Below, piece by piece: positions 20,346-30,083 of a stretch of DNA of 40,441 nt. The notes under the pieces were generated by a model. The model worked only from the letters and a program-made list of their open reading frames with translations. It did no database searches and was not told the DNA's origin. Position numbers and translations under genes: made by a program. How positions within the stretch are numbered: the stretch's first letter is position 1; each line of letters begins with the position of its first letter. The DNA comes from Methylovulum sp. (lineage in GTDB: Bacteria; Pseudomonadota; Gammaproteobacteria; Methylococcales; Methylomonadaceae): positions 1 through 40,441 of the forward strand of contig JAUYEP010000006.1 of NCBI GenBank assembly GCA_030689765.1, in the 5' to 3' direction.

Positions 20346-21128
20346 TTAATTTTCTCCAAACATGAGGGCGGTGAGAATAAAATCGAGACCTAAAATACTG
20401 AAGGCAGAATTGACGACGGTGCGCGTGGTGGCCCGGCTTACGCCTTCAGACGTTGGGATGGCGTCATAACCTTCAAATAAGGCTATCCATGTGATGACAA
20501 AACCGAACACGATGCTTTTAATCATGCCGTTGACAATATCATCCTGAAAATCAAGCTTTGCCTGCATTTGTGACCAGTAAGCGCCTTCGTCAAGGCCTAA
20601 TAAACCGGAGCCGACCAGTTGTCCTCCAATAATACCGACCGCGCTGAACAACGCAGCCAGCAAAGGCATGGAAAATAAGCCAGCCAAAAAGCGCGGCGAG
20701 ATAATGCGTTTGATCGGATCAACCGCCATCATTTCCATGCCGGATAGTTGTTCAGTGGCTTTCATCAGGCCGATTTCCGCCGTTAATGCTGTACCGGCCC
20801 GACCGGCAAACAGCAACGCAGACACCACTGGGCCCAACTCCCTAACCAAAGAAGTGGCGACCATAACGCCCAGCGATTCTTCCGCGCCAAAGTCAGACAG
20901 CGTGTAGTAGCCCTGTAAGCCCAGCACCATGCCAACAAACAGCCCGGAAATGGTGATGATCAGGAAAGACAAGACGCCGACGGAATACAGTTGGTTAATC
21001 AGCAATCGGGGGCGCGGCAATACGCTAAGGATGCCGGACAGGGTTTGTAATAAAAAGAAAGTGCCCCGACCCAGCTTGGTAAAGCTGGTCCGCGTTTCTG
21101 CGCCTAAGTTTTGCAGGAATTGAATCAT
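20346..21128 (-). CDS. mlaE: MlaE family lipid ABC transporter permease
   Basis: [77 protein letters not shown]. Confidence 0.95.
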   Translation of the reverse strand: MIQFLQNLGAETRTSFTKLGRGTFFLLQTLSGILSVLPRPRLLINQLYSVGVLSFLIITISGLFVGMVLGLQGYYTLSDFGAEESLGVMVATSLVRELGPVVSALLFAGRAGTALTAEIGLMKATEQLSGMEMMAVDPIKRIISPRFLAGLFSMPLLAALFSAVGIIGGQLVGSGLLGLDEGAYWSQMQAKLDFQDDIVNGMIKSIVFGFVITWIALFEGYDAIPTSEGVSRATTRTVVNSAFSILGLDFILTALMFGEN

Positions 21129-21140
21129 CTTAGCAAGCCA

Positions 21141-21968
21141 TTAATAACGTTTTCCAGATGACAGCAAATCATCAACATAGTCTTTTGCCGGGTAGTGAAA
21201 ATGTACAGGGCCATCAGCCGCACCGGTCATGAATTGTGCAGTCCATGCCGATGTCGATTGCAGCATGGCGGTAGGCGTACCCTGATCGATAATCCGGCCT
21301 TCGGATATCACATAAATATAATCAGCAATCAGCGATGTTTCATGGACATCATGAGAGACGATAATACTGGTAAGCCCCAGGGTATTATTCAGTGATTTAA
21401 TAAGATGCGCCAAAGCACCCATGGAAATCGGATCTTGACCGGTAAAGGGTTCATCGTAAAGTATCATCATAGGATCCAGTGCAATAGCCCGCGCCAGCGC
21501 GATGCGTCTTGCCATGCCGCCGGACAGTTCATTAGGCATCAGCTCTCTTGCGCCTCTTAAGCCTACCGCCTGAAGCTTCATCAACACCAGTGTACGGATC
21601 ATAGATTCGGAAAGATGCGTGTGTTCACGCAACGGAAATGCCACGTTATCGTAAACATTCATATCGGTTAGCAGCGCGCCGCTTTGAAACAGCATACCGA
21701 TGCGTTTGCGCAGATTATAAAGTTCGGAGCGGCGTAATTGATGGACATTTTGACCATCTACGGTGACCGAACCCTGCTCAGGACACAGTTGTCCGCCGAT
21801 CAGTTTTAATAGTGTGGTTTTGCCGGTGCCACTGGGGCCCATGATGGCGGTAATTTTGCCGCGTTCAAAATCCAGCGAAATATCATCGAATATTTTTTTG
21901 TTACCACGGGAAAAAGATAAATTTCGAACGGAAACCAAACTGTTCAAAGGAGGGGCGCTGTTATCCAT
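21141..21968 (-). CDS. mlaF: MlaF lipid ABC transporter ATPase
   Basis: Walker A GPSGTGKTTLL, signature ELSGGMARRIALARAIALDP, Walker B MILYDEPF. Confidence 0.95.
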   Translation of the reverse strand: MDNSAPPLNSLVSVRNLSFSRGNKKIFDDISLDFERGKITAIMGPSGTGKTTLLKLIGGQLCPEQGSVTVDGQNVHQLRRSELYNLRKRIGMLFQSGALLTDMNVYDNVAFPLREHTHLSESMIRTLVLMKLQAVGLRGARELMPNELSGGMARRIALARAIALDPMMILYDEPFTGQDPISMGALAHLIKSLNNTLGLTSIIVSHDVHETSLIADYIYVISEGRIIDQGTPTAMLQSTSAWTAQFMTGAADGPVHFHYPAKDYVDDLLSSGKRY

Positions 21969-22083
21969 GCACGATCAGAGGTAAAGGTTACAGATCTAAA
22001 TCGGCTATTCTCTACGACTCATCGTTATTAAGTCAATCTATTGTGGGGCTGGATTACTGTGATTGGTGTAAAGCGGTATCCGC

Positions 22084-22992
22084 TTATTGATTGTTGCTAA
22101 TGAGATAGTCAACAGTATCACACGGCAAATTCAGTGTGGCCGCTATAAAGTCGACAGACATGCCTTGACGGTGCATCGCCAACACCGCTTTCCCGATACC
22201 TGCCTGCTCACCTTTGAGCAAACCTTCCTCCAGCCCTTTCTGCAAACCTTCTTCAAGCCCTTCGAGCTTGCCTTCTTCCCACGCCGTATCGGTCACATTT
22301 TTTAAATCGCGGTAATACTTCAAACTGTCTTCATAGGCCTGCTGTTCTTGATGGCTAAGTTTAGCAATTTGTGCCACGGCAAAAACTTTCAGAAAAATAC
22401 TGTCTTTCAACACAGTCGGAATGTCATGTAATTCATGCAGGTGCTTGAATATATACAGCCATTTATCCTGCTGGCTGTCAAGTTGCGCTAAGGTTTTTTT
22501 AAAATGGGGCAAGGTTAAGTAGATAAACGTCAGTTTGTCGTAAAACACATTGCCATGTTGATTTTTTAACTGCACGCTATGAATGACGTCCAGATCGTGC
22601 GCTTTGGCATCTTCATCAAACACAAAATCGAGGATGCCAACGGTGTAGACTGCTGCCAGTTGATAATCCCAATCGCCGCGTTGCGCCTGTTCCTGAATCG
22701 GGAAGGTGCTGTAATACACGCTGCGGTCTTTAAAGTAGTTTTGCTTGGCTTTTTGCAGTTCGACGATAAACCGCTCGCCGCTCGCACTGGTGCAATGCAA
22801 GTCGAAAATGGCCTTGCGATCCAGCGCGGTGCTGCCTTGGTATTCATTTTTGCTGTAATGCAGGTTTTCAATCTGATGTTTTTCGGGCAGCAAGGTGTTC
22901 AAAAAACTGATCAGCAAATCTTTATGCGGCTCTTCGCCAAACAGTTTTTTAAAGCCAAAATCGGTGAAGGGGTTGATGTAGATGTCTTGCAT
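22084..22992 (-). CDS. Rpn family recombination-promoting nuclease / PD-(D/E)XK nuclease family transposase
   Basis: INPFTDFGFKKLFGEEPHKDLLISFLNTLL...FDLHCTSASGERFIVELQKAKQNYFKDRSVYYSTFPIQEQA; EGLEEGLQKGLEEGLLKGEQ tail. Confidence 0.93.
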   Translation of the reverse strand: MQDIYINPFTDFGFKKLFGEEPHKDLLISFLNTLLPEKHQIENLHYSKNEYQGSTALDRKAIFDLHCTSASGERFIVELQKAKQNYFKDRSVYYSTFPIQEQAQRGDWDYQLAAVYTVGILDFVFDEDAKAHDLDVIHSVQLKNQHGNVFYDKLTFIYLTLPHFKKTLAQLDSQQDKWLYIFKHLHELHDIPTVLKDSIFLKVFAVAQIAKLSHQEQQAYEDSLKYYRDLKNVTDTAWEEGKLEGLEEGLQKGLEEGLLKGEQAGIGKAVLAMHRQGMSVDFIAATLNLPCDTVDYLISNNQ

Positions 22993-23128
22993 GGGTTTGT
23001 GGGGTTGTGGGGGGAGGCGATTTGACAGGCTTCGAGTTTAGCATGACAGGTGAGGATTACAACGGTAACAGTTTGTAAGGGTTAGTAGGGCGGCTTGCCT
23101 CGCGGAAAGCTACTCTGCCATTTACCCG

Positions 23129-23563
23129 CTATTCAGGGTTGACAAGATGGCTTGCTTGCTGCCGGTTCATTTTTTCTTGATTTTCTTTTTTCAGCAAACA
23201 ATCAACCAGCCCTCTTAGATAAAGGATTTCTTGGGCTTGTTGTTCATTAATAAGCTGTTGTTTTTCTATTTCTGTTTTTAGTTGGGAGTTTTCGTAAACA
23301 GCGGCGCCAATAGTGCAATGGGTTTGGCTATTGTGTGTGTTTGTAATTAAATTGATGACATTCTTCTCGCTTAAATCACATAGTTCTGCTAAATCGATAC
23401 CGAATAATTCCGCGATTTGCTCTAGCCGTAATAAATCGACATTGGTTTTTCCCCGTTCAATCAACCCATAGCCGTTAGCTGACATGCCCAATTTAGTCGC
23501 CGTTTCCTCTTGTGTCCAACCTTGTGATTGCCTTAAAACCTTAATTTTTTCATGAACTTTCAC
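23129..23563 (-). CDS. XRE-family helix-turn-helix regulator
   Basis: IKVLRQSQGWTQEETATKLGMSANGYGLIERGKTNVDLLRLEQIAELFGIDLAEL. Confidence 0.88.
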   Translation of the reverse strand: MKVHEKIKVLRQSQGWTQEETATKLGMSANGYGLIERGKTNVDLLRLEQIAELFGIDLAELCDLSEKNVINLITNTHNSQTHCTIGAAVYENSQLKTEIEKQQLINEQQAQEILYLRGLVDCLLKKENQEKMNRQQASHLVNPE

Positions 23564-23712
23564 AAAACAAACTCCTGCGAGTGAAATAACCGTACTGATT
23601 GGTGGAAAATGCTTGGAAATAACTCTAGCATAGCCACAGGCTTTTTACCAAGTGCCCAATGGGTAAAACGGCCCGGACGAACCCGACATCACTCTCATAC
23701 AAGGTTAAGCAA

Positions 23713-24609
23713 ATGAATCAAAAATTAATCAGTTTAAACGCCGTGAAGACAGCGTTAGCCCGTTTGGCGGGCTTGTCTTTGTTGGCTTTTTCGGTATCTG
23801 TAGTCGCCGCGCCGCCTGTTCCTACATTAAGCACGCCTTATAACGGCGCAACTAATGTGTCACAGTCCAATGTAAGATTTAGCTGGTATTCTTCTGGCGC
23901 GACCAGTTATCGCCTAGTGATTAGCCAGAATTCGTCATTTAGCGGTTTCCGTGACGTAAACGGCAGCAGCACTTGTGATAGTACCTGCTTCACAATCGCC
24001 ACCAGTTCAACGAGTTACACCAAAAATATGGATTTTTCAGGTCAGACTTATTACTGGAAGGTGCGGGCAAATAATTCTACCGGGGCAAGTAGCTTTTCAG
24101 GTTATCGGTACTTTACTACGGCTGGAACAGCTACTGCTCAAAAAGTATGGCCTCTTACTTCTCACAGTAACATTCCTTTTGGGGTGGGTAGTTACAATTT
24201 TGGTTCGTACCATACTGGCATTGATATTATGACAACCTTGAACACTCCAGTTTATGCCATGTGTAAAGGAACAGTCATGCTTAATAAAACTAACAATCCT
24301 TATAGCACTGCTTATGATAATTACTGGAACTCATTTCTCATCATAAAACATGATTGTAACGGCGACATAATCTATGGTTACTACGGTCACTTATCATCCA
24401 CGTTAGCAACAAATTCATCTGTTTCTGCCAATCAAGTCATTGGTTCAATACGAATGGCTAAAACAACAACAGGTGCCGACTACCCAGGTAATAACCATTT
24501 ACATTTCGGATTAAATAAAAGTTATTTGAGTAGTGGCTGGGGATATGCTTCGAGTCTATCGGCGGTAACATCTCTTGGATGGGTTAATCCAAAGACTTAT
24601 TTACCTTAA
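23713..24609 (+). CDS. Secreted M23 family metallopeptidase with N-terminal Fn3/Ig-like domain
   Basis: Signal peptide (LAGLSLLAFSVSVVAAPP), YHTGIDIMTTLNTPVYAMCKGTV, C-terminal NHLHFGLN. Confidence 0.85.
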   Translation: MNQKLISLNAVKTALARLAGLSLLAFSVSVVAAPPVPTLSTPYNGATNVSQSNVRFSWYSSGATSYRLVISQNSSFSGFRDVNGSSTCDSTCFTIATSSTSYTKNMDFSGQTYYWKVRANNSTGASSFSGYRYFTTAGTATAQKVWPLTSHSNIPFGVGSYNFGSYHTGIDIMTTLNTPVYAMCKGTVMLNKTNNPYSTAYDNYWNSFLIIKHDCNGDIIYGYYGHLSSTLATNSSVSANQVIGSIRMAKTTTGADYPGNNHLHFGLNKSYLSSGWGYASSLSAVTSLGWVNPKTYLP

Positions 24610-24711
24610 TTAGCTGTTTGCATAGTTCCCACGCTCCGCGTCACTGCCAACAATTAAGTAATAAAGCCATAAAAATCATTATGTTGTGAATTTAAAATCC
24701 CCCTCAATCCC

Positions 24712-24980
24712 CCTTTGATAAAGGGGGAAGACAGTTTCCTTACGATGTCAGCGAAGAAGATATTAATTCCCCCCTTTGATAAAGCATAAGTATCTACACA
24801 TCTTTTATTAGTTCTTGTAAAACAAATAGTTAGCATATTTGACGAAAAGTGGCAATTTCATAAAAATCAAATGGTTGCAAAACTTGTGTAGATACTCATG
24901 CCTTTGATAAAGGGGGAAGACGGTTTCCTTACGATGTCAGCGAAGAAGATATTAATTTCCCCCCCTTTGATAAAGGGGGG
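24712..24980. repeat. Tandemly arranged ~61-63 bp repeat with cctttgataaaggggg hairpins
   Basis: cctttgataaagggggaagacRgtttccttacgatgtcagcgaagaagatattaattYcccc at 24712-24772 and 24901-24963, plus partial copies at 24773-24784 and from 24964. Confidence 0.8.
24785..24900. mobile_element. 116-bp MITE-like element inserted in the tandem repeat
   Basis: 16-bp terminal inverted repeats cataagtatctacaca/tgtgtagatactcatg (15/16 match), flanked by the 12-bp direct repeat cctttgataaag (24773-24784, 24901-24912). Confidence 0.7.
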
Positions 24981-25036
24981 TTAGGGGGGATTTATCAATA
25001 TAACGCTTTGCTTTAGCTGAACTGTTCCTTTGCATA

Positions 25037-25132
25037 GTTCCCACGCTCCGCGTGGGAATTCATCCGGCAATGCTCCAGCGTTGCGTGACGCTGGAGCGTC
25101 ACTAGCTGCATTCCCACGCAGAGCGTGGGAAC
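25037..25132. repeat. REP/BIME-like double palindrome (GTTCCCACGCTCC...GGAGCGTGGGAAC family)
   Basis: gttcccacgctccgcgtgggaattcatccggcaatgctccagcgttgcgtgacgctggagcgtcac...attcccacgcagagcgtgggaac; near-identical to 40275-40373. Confidence 0.85.
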
Positions 25133-25193
25133 GATAAATTTTTTCAAAAACTGCCCGAAGTATTGTTTAAGAATAAACCTTGTGACTAAAACG

Positions 25194-26261
25194 ATGAAAG
25201 CAAAAATAAGCCCTATCATCCTCTTATCCCTAGTTAGCAGCGTTTTGTATGGACGTTATTTGCTGACATCCGAACCAGAAGCGCAACCATTAGAAAACCC
25301 GCAAATCACTAAAGCCATTAGCCAACCCGCTAAAAAACCGCCAACCGTTATCACACAAAAAATGGACTGGAACACTCCAAAACCAACGGATAGTTTTGCA
25401 AATCCCAATATTGATGACGCCGGTTTACACGCTAAATTAAACCAACGACTGACGACATTAACACCCGATGAGCCTATCCGCCTGTCCAATCTAAGCTATA
25501 TCGCCCAATGCCCAAGTTGCTTACAGGTGTTACAAGACCATTTGCTAGCGGGTAATTTATCGAAACAACAATTAGCCCAGCTCGCCAACTCACTGAGCCG
25601 AAGTAATCATCCTGAATTCGCGGCAATGCTGGTGGATACGATTGAAAAAATGCTGCAACAGTCGGCTAACAGCAAGCGCGGTGCGGTATTAATGAACGCA
25701 TTGGCAAAATTTAATTCCGCCCAAATAGCCAACACGTTTGTAAATTATCTTGCCAGTGAGCGCGAAATACCTCGACCATTGCAAGACGCACTAACCAATA
25801 ACATCAACGAAACAAGCAACCGCGCCCAAGTTGCCGCTGATCTAGTCAAACAATTTAACGGCACCGATAACGCCGCCATGCGTGAAAAACTGCTGGCGAT
25901 TGACCACCCCGAAGCCCTGGCGCAAATCAGCGCACAAGCTTTAGAACAAAACAACACCGAGCTTTACAACCAAGCCAACGAACAGCTTAAAAGCAACCCG
26001 TCCAAATATGCGTTAGATGCTTTATTAGCCCTGCCACAAATGCAGTCCGCTGATACTGACCAAGTAAGTCAAGTCGTCGAGTCTGCTTATCAACTTGCTA
26101 ACCGGCAATTTAGCGGTAACCGGCTCGATTATATTGAGGAGAAACTTGCGCTGAATGCGTATTCAGAGCAAGACAAGTCGCTGGTGTTGGATATTTTGAC
26201 ACACAGTGAAGACCCAGTGCGTAGCGCTGAAATTATTGCCAAATATTCAACACATCCATAA
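25194..26261 (+). CDS. Hypothetical alpha-helical secreted/membrane-anchored protein
   Basis: N-terminal hydrophobic segment (MKAKISPIILLSLVSSVLYG) then an extended helical repeat-like region; no family recognised. Confidence 0.65.
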   Translation: MKAKISPIILLSLVSSVLYGRYLLTSEPEAQPLENPQITKAISQPAKKPPTVITQKMDWNTPKPTDSFANPNIDDAGLHAKLNQRLTTLTPDEPIRLSNLSYIAQCPSCLQVLQDHLLAGNLSKQQLAQLANSLSRSNHPEFAAMLVDTIEKMLQQSANSKRGAVLMNALAKFNSAQIANTFVNYLASEREIPRPLQDALTNNINETSNRAQVAADLVKQFNGTDNAAMREKLLAIDHPEALAQISAQALEQNNTELYNQANEQLKSNPSKYALDALLALPQMQSADTDQVSQVVESAYQLANRQFSGNRLDYIEEKLALNAYSEQDKSLVLDILTHSEDPVRSAEIIAKYSTHP

Positions 26262-26382
26262 CGTCACAACAATCACACAATGAGGTTTGCCATGAAAAAA
26301 ATCACATTACATTTGGAGCAATACTTATGAAACTACCTAAACTGAAAACTACCATTGTAACCATTACTTATGGGGATACATT

Positions 26383-28650
26383 ATGAGACTTGTCGGCACC
26401 TTTTATAGTGCGGGTGATGTGTCTGGTGTCACGGTCGTAGACAATATTGCTTTCATAGCCGATAGAACTAATGGCTTGGAAACGATTAATGTCAGTGACC
26501 CAGCTCATCCAACGTTTGTTGGCGTTTATGGTGGCATGGATGCCCGTGATGTTGCTGTTGCAAATAATATTGCCTTTGTAGCCATCGGCGATCAAGGATT
26601 AAAAATAATCGATGTCAGTAATCCTGTTCAGCCCATGCTGATGGGTAGCTATGACACCCCTGGTTCTGCGAGGGGCGTAACCGTTGTGGGTGACACGGCT
26701 TTCGTGGCGGACTTGGATAGCCTTCAACTCATTAACATCAGCGACCCAGCTAATCCAGCATTACTCAGCAGTATTGGCTACGATAATGGCCTTTTAGGGG
26801 CTATTTACAATGTGACTGTTCAAGGCAACACAGTTTTTTTAGCGGCTTCGGGTGCTGGGGTGCAACTGTTTGATATTACTGATTTAAGTAACCCTATCTC
26901 CCTTAGCAGTTATGACACGTCAGGGTTTTCAAATGCGGTGACCGTTCAGGATAACACGGCTTTTGTCGCGGATGATTCAGGTGGTTTTCAGCTCATTGAC
27001 ATTAGTGATCTGTCTAACCCTCAACTACTTGGAGCTTACGGAGCAAATGGTGGCTATCCTAAGGCTTCGGCTATTTCGGGTGATACTGCGTTTGTAGCCG
27101 TGGGATTGGGTGGTTTACAAGTGATTGATATTAGTAGCCCAGCAAATCCTACATTTCTTGATGTCTTTGATTTTTATGATGGGTCTAATCATTATGCTAA
27201 TGATGTGGCAATTAATGGTGATTATGCGTATGTGGCTGATGGCACGGGCGGTCTGAAGATTGTCACGACCGCTAAGGCCTCTGTGTTGGAAATTACAGCG
27301 ACAGATGCAAATAAAGCTGAAGGTGCTGGTGACAATATTGCATTTACATTTACAGTAAGCCGTACTGGCGATACTGCCAGTAGTTGCACTGTTAGTTATG
27401 AGGTTAATAATATTTCATTGGGTGTCGGTTTTTTTCATGATGCCCAATCACCTTTAGGGGGATTGCTTAACTTTGCCGAAAATGAAATCAGTAAGGTGAT
27501 AACGATTAAGGTTGTTGGTGATACCGTGGTGGAGCCAGATCAAACTTTTGATGTAATGTTGTCTAACCCGTATCACGCGACGCTTGGTACAACGACGGCA
27601 ACGGGTACTATTCGGAATGACGATGCTGCGTTAAGCATCACAACAACCGATGCCGATAAAGGCGAGGGCAGTGGCGCATTTACTTTTACGGTAAACCGCT
27701 CAGGTGATACCGCCAGCACATCCACAGTCGATTACAACGTCTCAGGTGGCTTGGCATCCAGTGATGACTTTACCAATAGCGCAGGCACACTTGTTTTTGC
27801 TGCTGATGAAGTCAGCAAAGTGATTGGTATCGATGTTGCTGACGATAGTGTGTCTGAGCTAGATGAGTTATTTAATGTCGTGTTATCTAATGCTTCAGGG
27901 GCAACACTAGACATAACGACGGCAACAGGCATGATTCGCAATGATGACGTTGACACTAACATCCCAACACTAGGTAACGATACCTTGCTTGGCACGGCGG
28001 ACAACGATACGCTTTCAGGGCTGGCGGGTGACGATAATATTTTTGGCTTAGAAGGCAATGATGTTATTAACGGTGATTCTGGGGCGGATGCCATGATAGG
28101 TGGTTCAGGCAATGACACACTGACAGGTGGATTGGGCAAAGATAAGCTAAATGGCGGTGCGGGCACAGACAAACTGTCAGGTGATTCAGGCAACGACGTG
28201 CTGACAGGTGGATTAGGTAAAGATAATCTAAATGGCGGTGCTGGTGCAGACAAATTGCTAGGTGGTTCAGGCAACGATGTGCTGATAGGTGGTCTAGGTA
28301 AAGATAAACTGAATGGCGGAGTTGGTGCGGACAAATTCAAATTTAACAGCACTGTTGAAACGGGCATTAAAGCAAGCGCACGAGATACCATCGTTGATTT
28401 TAAAAGTCTGCAACATGACAAAATTGATTTATCCGAAATCGATGCGAATACGGCTGCGAAAGGCAATAACGCCTTCACATCGCCTACGGTGGGCGCAGCT
28501 TTTTCTGGTTCGTTTACCAAGCCAGGCGCGTTATATTTTGATAAAACCAATCACATTCTCTACGGCAATAATGATGCTGATAACGCAGCGGACTTTTCTA
28601 TTGCGTTATCCGGCGTAACTTCAATAAACGTCACGGATTTTATTTTGTAA
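26383..28650 (+). CDS. LVIVD-repeat, Calx-beta and RTX (hemolysin-type calcium-binding) protein
   Basis: Repeated V..NIAFVAD..GL..IDVSNPANP motifs; two Calx-beta-like segments (FTFTVSRTGDTAS; FTFTVNRSGDTAS); GGSGNDTLTGGLGKDKLNGGAG RTX nonapeptides; RTX-type C-terminus. Confidence 0.9.
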   Translation: MRLVGTFYSAGDVSGVTVVDNIAFIADRTNGLETINVSDPAHPTFVGVYGGMDARDVAVANNIAFVAIGDQGLKIIDVSNPVQPMLMGSYDTPGSARGVTVVGDTAFVADLDSLQLINISDPANPALLSSIGYDNGLLGAIYNVTVQGNTVFLAASGAGVQLFDITDLSNPISLSSYDTSGFSNAVTVQDNTAFVADDSGGFQLIDISDLSNPQLLGAYGANGGYPKASAISGDTAFVAVGLGGLQVIDISSPANPTFLDVFDFYDGSNHYANDVAINGDYAYVADGTGGLKIVTTAKASVLEITATDANKAEGAGDNIAFTFTVSRTGDTASSCTVSYEVNNISLGVGFFHDAQSPLGGLLNFAENEISKVITIKVVGDTVVEPDQTFDVMLSNPYHATLGTTTATGTIRNDDAALSITTTDADKGEGSGAFTFTVNRSGDTASTSTVDYNVSGGLASSDDFTNSAGTLVFAADEVSKVIGIDVADDSVSELDELFNVVLSNASGATLDITTATGMIRNDDVDTNIPTLGNDTLLGTADNDTLSGLAGDDNIFGLEGNDVINGDSGADAMIGGSGNDTLTGGLGKDKLNGGAGTDKLSGDSGNDVLTGGLGKDNLNGGAGADKLLGGSGNDVLIGGLGKDKLNGGVGADKFKFNSTVETGIKASARDTIVDFKSLQHDKIDLSEIDANTAAKGNNAFTSPTVGAAFSGSFTKPGALYFDKTNHILYGNNDADNAADFSIALSGVTSINVTDFIL
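28105..28347 (+). repeat. 81-bp coding tandem repeat, 3 units (RTX nonapeptides)
   Basis: Units start at 28105, 28186 and 28267 with tcaggcaaYgaY; encode SGNDxLxGGLGKDxLNGGxGxDK. Confidence 0.85.
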
Positions 28651-28678
28651 CTGATTGCTGTCGAAGGATAGATAGTTA

Positions 28679-28739
28679 AGCCGTTCATGGTTCGACAAGG
28701 CTCTCCTGAGCGTAGCCGAAGCGCTCACCACGAACGGCT
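28679..28739. repeat. REP-like palindrome agccgttcatggttcgacaagg...caccacgaacggct
   Basis: Imperfect inverted termini agccgttcatggt / accacgaacggct around a central segment. Confidence 0.7.
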
Positions 28740-28892
28740 CTTGTACCCTTGAGGTATAGCCTTGCAGCTTCCTTGAAGCCTCTTGTTAATCAGGAAAAAT
28801 AAACCATAGACACAATGCTTAAACAAAATTGTTAAACTAAAAAACAGCCATATAGTGTGTTGTAATGCTTTCAAACAACACGGAGCTTACCC

Positions 28893-30083
28893 ATGACACA
28901 CATCCTCATCAGTTTTTTAGGCAAATCCCGCAAACAAGAAGGGCAATACAAACAAGCTTGCTATCAATTTGATGGCACACAACAAAGTGCCCGCTTTTTC
29001 AGTTTCGCATTAAACAGGCATATCCAACCCGAACGGCTGGTTATGCTTGGCACCTCAGGCAGTATGTGGGACGTGTTATGCGAGCAATTAGGCACGGACA
29101 GTCACGAGCAGTGGGCTAATTTAAGCGAAGCGGTTGAAACCGATAGCGTTAGCCAGCAACAACTGGATGCCTTTGCCCTTCCCGTTAGCCAAGCATTACA
29201 AGTGGATTGCCAACTAAAGCGTATCCCTTACGGCGACAACCTTGCAGAACAAGTTGAAATACTACAAATCATGGCTTCCGCCATTCAAGCAGGGGACACC
29301 GTATCGCTAGACCTCACCCACGGTTTACGCCATTTACCCATGCTGGGCTTGCTCAGTGCGATGTATTTAAAGACCGCCCGCAACGTCACCATCAACGGCA
29401 TTTATTACGGCGCATTAGACCGGACGAAAGATGGCTTAACGCCCGTTATGCAATTAGATGGTCTGTTGAATATTGCCGACTGGTTAAACGCGCTAGACGG
29501 TTTCAACAAAACCGGCAACCTCGCGCCATTTTCTGACCTGTTACAACGCGACGGCATGGCGGCTGAGACGGCGAATTGCTTGGCAGATGCGGCCTTTTTT
29601 GAAAACACGCTGAATATCCCTAACGCCCGCAGCCCGTTAAAAAAATTCACCGAAGCCACCAAAAACGGTTTATCAGGCATTGGCGCGTTGTTTGAAGACA
29701 GTTTACGCAAACGCATTGCCTGGCATAAAGAGGACAAACTGTATTTGCGCCAACGCGAAAATGCTTATTTTTACTTGCAGCAGGGCGATTATCTGCGTGC
29801 GGCGACTTTGGGTTATGAAGCGTTTATCACCCTACATGTGCAGCAAGACACCAGCATACCGCGTTTAAATTCGGAAAATTATGAGCACCGCGAACAAATC
29901 AAAGCAGCCCTCAAGAATAACCGTAACAACGACTATAAGCTGTTAAGCAATCTGCGTAACGCATTAGCTCATGGTTTGCGTAGTCCGATGAAGCAAGTGC
30001 AAACCGCTTTAAGCAACCAAGCCAACTTACACGCCGAACTCAGCCGCTTATTCAACACCTTATTGCCCAAGGACTCCAAATGA
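28893..30083 (+). CDS. CRISPR-associated Csx1/Csx2-like protein (TM1812/TIGR02221-like), CARF plus HEPN
   Basis: ILISFLGKS..., VSLDLTHGLRHLPMLGLLSAMYLK CARF-type core; C-terminal LLSNLRNALAHG with RxxxxH HEPN motif; ATGA overlap with downstream cas10. Confidence 0.85.
   Translation: MTHILISFLGKSRKQEGQYKQACYQFDGTQQSARFFSFALNRHIQPERLVMLGTSGSMWDVLCEQLGTDSHEQWANLSEAVETDSVSQQQLDAFALPVSQALQVDCQLKRIPYGDNLAEQVEILQIMASAIQAGDTVSLDLTHGLRHLPMLGLLSAMYLKTARNVTINGIYYGALDRTKDGLTPVMQLDGLLNIADWLNALDGFNKTGNLAPFSDLLQRDGMAAETANCLADAAFFENTLNIPNARSPLKKFTEATKNGLSGIGALFEDSLRKRIAWHKEDKLYLRQRENAYFYLQQGDYLRAATLGYEAFITLHVQQDTSIPRLNSENYEHREQIKAALKNNRNNDYKLLSNLRNALAHGLRSPMKQVQTALSNQANLHAELSRLFNTLLPKDSK

Noticed and set aside
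22084-22992. Rpn-family gene as part of an active transposon
   Set aside because: No terminal inverted repeats or target duplication recognised around it; stand-alone Rpn genes are common.
24654-24836. 60-aa minus-strand ORF in the 24.7-kb repeat region
   Set aside because: Composed of repeat sequence and MITE terminus; not protein-coding.
27732-28550. 272-aa minus-strand ORF opposite the RTX region
   Set aside because: Low-complexity S/P/L sequence that mirrors the RTX repeats; antisense artefact of codon bias.
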